A stretch of DNA of 25,710 nt from Saprospiraceae bacterium (GTDB lineage Bacteria > Bacteroidota > Bacteroidia > Chitinophagales > Saprospiraceae). Made by a program: the position numbers and the translations under genes. Positions 1 to 6,800 of the stretch are shown here, piece after piece. Position 1 is the stretch's first letter. Every line of letters begins with the position of its first letter. Below the pieces are notes generated by a model. The model was not told where the DNA came from, did no database searches, and saw only the letters and a list, made by a program, of their open reading frames with translations. Where the stretch lies: the NCBI GenBank assembly GCA_013361075.1, contig JABWAJ010000011.1, positions 1-25,710 of the forward strand, read 5' to 3'.

Positions 1-260
1 CTGCCAAGCATTGCTTCTGCTTCTTTGCTGCCTACTGAAATGTAGCGGCGGATAAGCTCTCTGACCTGACCGTTGTAACGCGTTTGAACGGGAAGTGTAA
101 GACCAAGCACGCGGTGCTTGATGGATGCCTCCGAAGTATTCCCGGAACCTTCACCCGAAATAACTTCGGGGAGATAACTGGAGTCGGAGGTCTTTGCTGG
201 GAGTTGTGTTGTCGCTATTGCAATGACAATAGCCACGAGTGTCCATGGGAAATTCATCAT
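1..260 (-). CDS. Lytic murein transglycosylase (MltD-like), N-terminal part only
   Basis: The frame is open from ATG at 260 to the window edge and gives 86 residues; the C-terminal catalytic part lies outside. A hydrophobic export signal (about residues 4-22, ending TTQLPAK) is followed by a linker and then LPVQTRYNGQVRELIRRYI with SKEAEAMLG. That stretch is what I recognise as the segment just before the catalytic SLT domain in Bacteroidota MltD-like transglycosylases, which often also carry LysM repeats. The family cleaves peptidoglycan glycan strands in the periplasm with a catalytic Glu, which is not visible here. Two consecutive ATG codons (260 and 257) start the frame and I chose the first. 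There is no Shine-Dalgarno sequence; an A/T-rich run precedes the start. The family call rests on one short conserved stretch and is therefore moderate. Confidence 0.62.
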   Translation of the reverse strand, partial: MMNFPWTLVAIVIAIATTQLPAKTSDSSYLPEVISGEGSGNTSEASIKHRVLGLTLPVQTRYNGQVRELIRRYISVGSKEAEAMLG

Positions 261-342
261 AATTTTTTTTCGTTTCCAAGATCATTGCCTGCCCGGGAAC
301 AATGATTTTTTTTGATTTCTTCAGTGCTTTCGATTTTCATAA

Positions 343-363
343 CCCAATGCCTCAGGCATCGGG
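343..363. repeat. Short GC-rich hairpin (9-bp arms, 3-nt loop)
   Basis: CCCAATGCC at 343-351 and GGCATCGGG at 355-363 pair with one mismatch around TCA. A GC-rich hairpin stands out in this A/T-rich gap. It could be a terminator remnant, an operator, or one copy of a dispersed palindromic repeat. It lies 83 bp upstream of the transglycosylase start. Confidence 0.4.
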
Positions 364-664
364 CGGGCGGTTTACTGTAAGGGGATAGGGATAACAAATT
401 AAAAATCACAGAAATGCAAAATGTGCTGCAAAGCTATGCCCGGTATTCTGAAAAATCAACCATTTTGGAAATGGGGTGTACTTTCAGGGCATTTGGTAAT
501 ATTTTTGCATGAAATGTTGATAAGTTGAAAATACAGCATAATAATTTTGTTTATTGGCCTGATTTTTGGAAGACCAAAATTTTTCGGATTGTTTCGCTTT
601 GATTGGAAAAATAAAGTATGGGTTGGACCATGCTCCTCAACAATGACTTTTCAGAGTGTTAAAA

Positions 665-678
665 TTTTCTTAAGAAAA
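665..678. promoter_or_regulatory. 14-bp perfect palindrome upstream of moaD
   Basis: TTTTCTTAAGAAAA is perfectly self-complementary and ends 36 bp before the moaD start. It could be an operator, but an A/T-rich palindrome of this length in an A/T-rich spacer can occur by chance. Confidence 0.25.
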
Positions 679-714
679 ACAACGTAACCTCAAAAGCTTA
701 CAAATTCATCACAT

Positions 715-957
715 ATGCAGCTCAAAATTTTGTCATTCGGCATTGCAAAAGAAATCGTTGGAGGCCCGGTTCTGGATATTGAACTGGCTGCTGAAGCCAC
801 GGTTGGAGAATTAAAAAGTCGCCTGTTGGCGCGTTTTCCTGATTTTATGGCTTTATCATCCTTAGCCATTGCGGTGGATGGTACGTACGCCGAAGACGAC
901 TGGCTTTTGCAGGAAGGGCAGGAAATTGCCTTGATTCCGCCGGTGAGCGGGGGGTAA
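715..957 (+). CDS. moaD: MoaD/ThiS family protein, molybdopterin synthase small subunit
   Basis: An 80-residue protein, the usual length for MoaD, with a ubiquitin-like beta-grasp pattern. It opens with MQLKILSFGIAKEIVGG, has the helix region VGELKSRLLARFPDF and ends IALIPPVSGG. The terminal Gly-Gly is the functional end of the family: MoeB adenylates it, it is then thiocarboxylated and gives sulfur to precursor Z inside the MoaE-MoaD synthase. ThiS is the alternative, but the IPPVSGG ending and the length favour MoaD. No other molybdenum-cofactor gene lies in the window, so it is an orphan here. It stands 84 bp before glgA and may have its own promoter in the upstream gap. The start at 715 is the only reasonable ATG, with no Shine-Dalgarno sequence. 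Confidence 0.85.
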   Translation: MQLKILSFGIAKEIVGGPVLDIELAAEATVGELKSRLLARFPDFMALSSLAIAVDGTYAEDDWLLQEGQEIALIPPVSGG

Positions 958-1013
958 GAGTGGCTTTGCAGGAATAAAATGTTGAGCTATTCGTGCTTTC
1001 TAAAACAAAATTA

Positions 1014-1021
1014 TATCTTTA
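1014..1021 (+). promoter_or_regulatory. Putative -7 element of the glgA promoter
   Basis: TATCTTTA matches the Bacteroidota -7 motif TAnnTTTG at all but the last position and lies 21 bp before the glgA start at 1042. No well-spaced TTG box was found: the nearest, 982-984, is 29 bp away and too far. If this is the promoter, the in-frame ATG at 979 lies upstream of transcription and cannot be the start. Confidence 0.35.
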
Positions 1022-1041
1022 GTGCGCATCAAGTTGACAAA

Positions 1042-2487
1042 ATGAAAATCCTACACATTAGTGCAGAATGCTATCCGGCAGCCAAAGCAGGCGGGCTTGG
1101 CGACGTAGTGGGCGCATTGCCCAAATACCTCACCCAGGCGGGTGTATCCGCCGGCGTGTTGTTGCCCAAATATCGGCTGAAATGGATCAATGAGCACCAC
1201 TTTACCCCCGTTTTTAAGGGGGTGGTGCGCATGCATAATTATTACATTCCGTTCACCATTGAACAGGAAGACGGAGATTCATTGGGATTCCCGCTTTTTG
1301 TAGCCAATATTCCCGGCAAATTTGATCGCCCGGGTATTTATGCCGACCCGTCCGGCTATGGATACGGGGATGAAGTGGAGCGCTACCTGTGCTTTCAGCA
1401 GGCAGCGCTGCAATGGATCCTGCATTCGCCGGGCCGACCGGAGGTGATTCACTGCCACGACCACCACACCGGCCTGATTCCGTTCATGCTCAAGCATTGT
1501 CCGGAGTACCGTTCGCTGGCGTATATTCCTACGGTTTTTACCATTCACAATGGGCTGTACCACGGTGCTTTTAGTTGGCAAAAGCTATACCTGATGCCGT
1601 TTTTCGACGCCGAAGCGCGTGGCCTGCTCGATTGGGCCGATACCATTTGCCCATTGGCGGCTGCAGTGAAATGTGCCTGGCGGGTAACAACGGTCTCCCC
1701 AAGTTATCTGGAAGAATTGCGCCAATCGTCGAACGGAATGGAGGGTTTGTTCTACCACGAACAGCACAAATCGCTGGGTATTCTGAACGGCATTGATGCG
1801 CAGGTTTGGGATCCCACTGCCGATACGTATATTGTGCGCCAGCTCGAAGACGATAATGTGGCTGAGTTTAAGGCTTTCAACAAAAAGGTGCTGGCCCACC
1901 GGTTCAATATTGATCCGGATTTGCCGCTCATTGTGTTTATTGGGCGGATGCTCCCGGAAAAAGGGGCCGACCTGGTGCCTGATCTCATCAATCGGGTGAT
2001 GCATAGCGGTATGCGGATTGCTTTTGTTGCGCTGGGCACCGGGGATCCGCAATTGCAGGATGCCTTCCGGCACATGGCCCACCAATTCCAGGGGCGCTTC
2101 GACGCGGCATTGGAATACAACGAAGGGCTTGCCCATCAGCTGTATGCCGGTGGGGATTTCCTGTTCATGCCTTCACGCATAGAACCCTGCGGCCTTAACC
2201 AATTGTACGCCATGCGTTATGGCGCCATCCCGATTGTGCGGTCCGTTGGCGGCCTCCGCGATTCCGTACCCGATATTGGAGAACCTGGCGGATATGGAAG
2301 AGGGATTCGCTTCGATCAGTTTAATGTAGAAGATGCTTATATGGCCTTTTACAGAGCGGCTGATTTGTATTACCACCAACACCAAACCCTGGAACGCATC
2401 CGGGAACGGATTATGGCAGCTGACTTCTCCTGGGAACGGGCAGTGCAGCACTACCTCGAAATTTACCGGCAAATGGCCCATGTATAA
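1042..2487 (+). CDS. glgA: Glycogen synthase (ADP-glucose, GT5 family)
   Basis: Transfers glucose from ADP-glucose to the non-reducing end of alpha-1,4-glucan in the cytoplasm. With the start at 1042 the protein has 481 residues, close to the roughly 475-480 usual for bacterial GlgA. It has the GT-B pattern: the N-terminal KAGGLGDV loop (Lys15, ADP-glucose contact), the HCHDHHTG motif near residue 137, FIGRMLPEKGADL starting the second Rossmann half, and the C-terminal SRIEPCGLNQLYAMRYG motif with the conserved Glu at about residue 381, then VGGLRDSV. The frame is also open from an ATG at 979, but that would add 21 unconserved residues and include a probable promoter; family members begin directly with a sequence like MKILHISAECYP. 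glgC follows after 20 bp, so the two are very likely cotranscribed. Confidence 0.95.
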   Translation: MKILHISAECYPAAKAGGLGDVVGALPKYLTQAGVSAGVLLPKYRLKWINEHHFTPVFKGVVRMHNYYIPFTIEQEDGDSLGFPLFVANIPGKFDRPGIYADPSGYGYGDEVERYLCFQQAALQWILHSPGRPEVIHCHDHHTGLIPFMLKHCPEYRSLAYIPTVFTIHNGLYHGAFSWQKLYLMPFFDAEARGLLDWADTICPLAAAVKCAWRVTTVSPSYLEELRQSSNGMEGLFYHEQHKSLGILNGIDAQVWDPTADTYIVRQLEDDNVAEFKAFNKKVLAHRFNIDPDLPLIVFIGRMLPEKGADLVPDLINRVMHSGMRIAFVALGTGDPQLQDAFRHMAHQFQGRFDAALEYNEGLAHQLYAGGDFLFMPSRIEPCGLNQLYAMRYGAIPIVRSVGGLRDSVPDIGEPGGYGRGIRFDQFNVEDAYMAFYRAADLYYHQHQTLERIRERIMAADFSWERAVQHYLEIYRQMAHV

Positions 2488-2507
2488 CTAAATAAATAAA
2501 ACCGGAT

Positions 2508-3788
2508 ATGGCAAAAATCAAGATGATCAGTCTTATTCTGGGTGGCGGCGCCGGCTCGCGACTGCACCCCCTGACCGCTCAACGTTCTAAACCCGCTGTG
2601 CCGATTGGCGGAAAATACCGGCTGATAGACATCCCTATTTCCAATTGCCTGAATTCCAACCTGCGCAGGATGTTTGTGGTTACCCAGTACAATTCTGCCT
2701 CGCTCAATCAGCACATTAAAAATACATACGTTTTCGATCACTTCACGCATGGTTTCGTTGACATTCTGGCCGCCGAACAAACGCCAGCCAGTGATAAATG
2801 GTTTCAGGGCACTGCTGATGCGGTGCGGCAATCCATGCACCACCTGCGCAATCACGAATACGATTACATCCTGATCCTTTCCGGCGACCAGTTGTATCAG
2901 ATGGATTTTGAAAAATTAGCGCAGTATCATATCGACCAAAAAGCTGATTTGACCATTGCAACCATCCCCGTGGTGGACCGCGATGCGCCCGGGTTTGGGA
3001 TCATGAAAGTAAATGAAAAGGGCTTCATCGACAGCTTTATTGAAAAACCAAAGCCGGATCAGTTGTCGCAGTGGACCTCCGCTGTACCGGATGAATACCA
3101 GCAACAGGGCAAAGTTTTTCTGGCTTCAATGGGGATCTACGTTTTCAACAAAGACTTTATGAAGAAGCTCTTTGACGACAACCCCGATGCGGTGGATTTT
3201 GGGAAAGAAATTATTCCGTATGCTATTGAAAACGGCTTCCGGGTCGCTAGTTACCTGTTTGATGATTATTGGACGGACATAGGAACCATCCGGTCTTTTT
3301 ACGAAGCCAATATTGCCCTGACAGAACACCTGCCTCAGTTCGATCTTTTTGGCAAAGGAAGAATGGTGTATACCCGTCCCCGATTGCTGGCACCCTCCAA
3401 AATATTAGGCACCCGCCTCTTTCAGTCCATTGTGTCTGAAGGCAGCATCATAGAAGCCCAAAACATTGAACGGTCCATTATCGGCATCCGGTCCAGAATC
3501 GGGCAAGGCACAGAAATTCTGGATTCCATCATTATGGGCAACGATTCTTACGAAACGCTGGAACAACTTCAGCGCAAGGAAAGGGGCGTCAATATGGGTA
3601 TTGGCAGTGATTGTTATATCCGCAATGCAATTGTGGATAAAGATTCCAGAATCGGCGATGGGGTTCATATCCATGGCAGCATCTCCCTGCCCGATATGGA
3701 AACGGCAACCTATTGCATCCGCGATGGCATCATTGTGGTGAAAAAAGGCGCGCTGATTCCTGATGGAACAAAAATTGGTTTAATTTAA
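2508..3788 (+). CDS. glgC: Glucose-1-phosphate adenylyltransferase (ADP-glucose pyrophosphorylase)
   Basis: Makes ADP-glucose and pyrophosphate from glucose 1-phosphate and ATP, the committed step of bacterial glycogen synthesis and the source of substrate for the preceding glgA. The 426-residue length is normal. The N-terminal nucleotidyltransferase domain shows LGGGAGSRLHPLT (residues 11-23), then SKPAVPIGGKYRLIDIPISN, the metal-site motif LSGDQLYQMD, and FIEKPKP for sugar-phosphate binding. The C-terminal part (from about residue 300) has the hexapeptide pattern of a left-handed beta-helix (IIEAQNIERSIIGIRSRIG; CYIRNAIVDKDSRIGDGVHI), which carries oligomerisation and allosteric contacts in the family. 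It looks closest to the cyanobacterial/plant-type enzymes. It lies 20 bp after glgA and converges on the next gene with only a 19-bp gap and no clear terminator hairpin. Confidence 0.95.
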   Translation: MAKIKMISLILGGGAGSRLHPLTAQRSKPAVPIGGKYRLIDIPISNCLNSNLRRMFVVTQYNSASLNQHIKNTYVFDHFTHGFVDILAAEQTPASDKWFQGTADAVRQSMHHLRNHEYDYILILSGDQLYQMDFEKLAQYHIDQKADLTIATIPVVDRDAPGFGIMKVNEKGFIDSFIEKPKPDQLSQWTSAVPDEYQQQGKVFLASMGIYVFNKDFMKKLFDDNPDAVDFGKEIIPYAIENGFRVASYLFDDYWTDIGTIRSFYEANIALTEHLPQFDLFGKGRMVYTRPRLLAPSKILGTRLFQSIVSEGSIIEAQNIERSIIGIRSRIGQGTEILDSIIMGNDSYETLEQLQRKERGVNMGIGSDCYIRNAIVDKDSRIGDGVHIHGSISLPDMETATYCIRDGIIVVKKGALIPDGTKIGLI

Positions 3789-3807
3789 AAATTTTGAACT
3801 GAACCCA

Positions 3808-6800
3808 TCATTTTTCGACCACCACTTTCACCGTTTCCACCCTGTGTTTGCGTATGGCATGGAGCCAGTAAACACCGGAAGGCAGTTGCCGCTGATCTAT
3901 GTCATGGCTACCTGCCGGGAAATTGCCTTGCCAAAGCTTTTGGCCCGCAGCATTAAACAGCAAAACCTGTGCAGTTTCCGGCAACTTTAAACGAAATGAC
4001 CCCGGGTTGGGATTTGGAAAAACCTCAACAGGCCAACTTCCGGCTGAAGGGGCTGTTTCCAGGCCGGTAACGGTCACATTGAAGCAGGCACTTTGTGAAC
4101 TGCAGGTGCCTGCCATAATCAATACGGCGTAACTGCCCGATACTTCAGGCTGGAAAACCTGAGCCGTTGCTCCCGGAGCAGGGAGCCCTGTATGGCAATC
4201 AATCCATTGGTAAGTGGCTCCGTTCTGAATGGCCGAAAGCGTTACGCCTTCAAGAATTACATTGGTGTTTAGCGCCGGCACAGCAGAGTTGATGATGATA
4301 TCGGCTACTTCGGTTGTGCAGTTGTTGGCGTCTGCGATGACCACACTATAGTTGCCGGGCAATAAGCCCGTTGCGGTGGGAGATGTTTGTCCGTTGCTCC
4401 ACAAATGAGCATAAGGCGCAAGGCCACCAGTTGCCTGAACGGTGGCCGAACCATCCGCTGCATCTGCACAGGAAGCCGGCAGTGCGTTCACAAGGCTTGC
4501 CAGCAAGGGCTGCGGCGCACTAACACTCACCATACTCATGGCAAAACAGCCTTTTGCATCGGTGACAGATACGGTATAAGTGCCTGGTGCCAGATTAATG
4601 GCGGTAGGGGTCGTTTGCCCGTCACTCCACAGATAGCTGTAAGGTGCCGTGCCACCGCCTGCCTGGGCAGTAGCACTGCTGCTGTTCGTATTGCCACAAA
4701 GTCCATTTTCTCCGGTTGCTGTAAGCGTCAGCAATTCCGGCTGGGTGATGATGGCCCCTGCTACAGCCATGCATCCATTGGCGTCGGTAATGGAAACAAA
4801 GTAAGTTCCGGCAGGAAGGCTGCCGATGCCTGCTGTTTCTGCTCCGGTACTCCACAAATAAGTATACGGCGCTGCGCCGTTGGATGGAGTTACCAGAATT
4901 TCGGCTTCTGCCTCCCCGAAACAATTGTTGCTGTTTTCAACCGAAACAGTAGTCAGGATCAAAATGGAAGCTGCGATCGTAATGGTCTCAGAGGCCAAAC
5001 AACCGCTGGCATCCAAGACTTCAACCGTATGCGGGCCCGGGCTTAATCCTGTTGCAGTCTGGGTAGTTTGTCCATTGTCCCAGGTATAAATATAGGGAGC
5101 CGTGCCTCCACTGGCTGTTACTGTTGCGACGCCATTGTTGATGCCATTGCAGGTGGCATTTTCTATGCTGCTGATTTCCGCTTCAAATACAGGGGGCGAG
5201 GTAATGGTGGCTGAGGCCGCTGCGGTACAACCAGCTGCATCGGTAACCACAACGGTATATGACCCGGCACTCAGTCCGGTTGCGGTTGGCTGTGTTTGCC
5301 CATTGCTCCATAAATAAGAATATGGAGCCTGGCCACTTACTGCCTGTACTGTTGCGGTACCGTCGTTGCCTGAACAGGCAGAAGCGTTCTGGAGAGCTGA
5401 AATCGTGGCCTGCGGGAGTTGGGGCGGCAGGATGAAGACGGTATCGGATGCCACACAGCCATTCGCATCTGTAATTTCAACGGTATAATTGCCGGCTTCA
5501 AGGCCTGCAACCTGTGCAGTCATGTTGCCGTTGTTCCACAGATAGGCATAGGGCTCCGTGCCGCCACTACCTGCTGCTGTTGCCGTTCCGGAGTTGGTAC
5601 TGAGGCAGGAAACGTTGTTAAAATCAAGGATTGTGGCTTCCAGTAGGGGAGGTTCCGTGATGACAACATTGCGGGTAGTTGTGCAGCCATTGCCCTCCGT
5701 GAGGGTTACACTATGGTTACCAGGAGTAAGGTTCGTGGCGTTGGCTGTTGTCTGGCCGTTTTCCCATAAAAAAGAAAAAGGCGCCGTGCCGTTGACCGGA
5801 GCTACGGTTGCTTGCCCGTTGGCCAACCCGTTGCAGGAAATGTTTTCTACCGATACGAGCTGGCTTTCAAAAGGCGACTGGGCACCAAGGGTAGTTGTCA
5901 CCACAGCCGTACAACCGAGGGAATCCGTTACAGTCACAGAATAATCACCCACACTTAACCCATTGATGGTTTCTGTGGTTTCCCCGTTGCTCCAGAGATA
6001 ACTATACGTACCCGATCCGCCTCCTGCCTGTACGCTGAGCCGACCATCATTGCCAAGGCACGATACCAGCAACTCTCCGCTCATGAAAGCATCTATGGCG
6101 TCGGATTGAGGAACGTTCACTGTATCCGAATGCAAACAACCGTTTGCGTCTGTAATGCTCACCATTTGCAAACCACCAGGCAGGTTGTCTGCGACGGGGG
6201 TCATTTGGCCATTGCTCCACAAATAAGCATAAGGAGGTGTTCCCCCACTGACGCTGACGGAAGCCTGGCCGGTTTCAAGGCCACACAGGGCGTCCTGAAG
6301 GTTTTCTATGGCACTTTCAATGGGTGAAGGCGTGGTAATGCTGAAGCTTGCTGAAACTTTGCACCCGTTGTTGTCGGTTACAGTTAATGCATAATTGCCA
6401 GGGATAAGGCCGGTCAGACCGGGCGTTGCCTGGCCGTTACTCCAGAGATAGGTGTAAGGCATGATGCCACCGGTGATGGTCGTCATGGCAGCCCCGGTTG
6501 GCATATTGCTACAGGCTGGCTGGACAACATCAAGGCTTATTTGTGGCAACTGTAAATTTTGAGTGTCCCGGAATTCATAGGCCCCCATGTCTATCACGCT
6601 GCTGATGATGCGGGCTTCATTGTCGAGATCTGTTAACACACCTGGCAGAATCAGGTCGTTGGCACCCTCATTGATGAGGGGCGAACAAGGGCTGAGGCGG
6701 TAGTTGCCAGCAGTAGTTGGCGCGGAGTTGGCAGAGACCGGGAGCAGGAATAAAGGATTTTCTGTCAGACAATTAGCATCCGGATTAAAACCCCCGCTGA

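Larger units (their letters stand above)
261..714. other. Gene-free intergenic region between two divergent genes
   Basis: These 454 bases separate the transglycosylase (leftward) from moaD (rightward) and are richer in A/T than the flanking genes. I found no convincing ORF or RNA gene. They hold several small dyads: ATCATTG at 281-287 and CAATGAT at 300-306 around a CCCGGG core; a 9-bp stem at 343-363 with one mismatch; TTTTGG/CCAAAA at 564-579 followed by five T; and a 14-bp perfect palindrome at 665-678. Promoters of both genes should lie here, but no match to the TTG/TAnnTTTG pattern was good enough to call. Confidence 0.6.

Noticed and set aside
84..305. Rightward 73-codon open frame at the left edge
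   Set aside because: It lies opposite the transglycosylase gene, which has a signal peptide and a recognisable conserved stretch; this frame has none.
564..584. TTTTGG/CCAAAA hairpin followed by five T, terminator-like on the plus strand
   Set aside because: The stem is only 6 bp and no rightward gene precedes it, so there is nothing for it to terminate.
4387..5046. Rightward 219-codon open frame
   Set aside because: It is antisense to the SprB repeats and its open reading is a by-product of the repeat codon pattern.
4285..6537. Regularly spaced similar sequences that could suggest a CRISPR-like array
   Set aside because: The period of about 225 bp, divergence between copies and uninterrupted frame show they are protein-coding SprB repeats.
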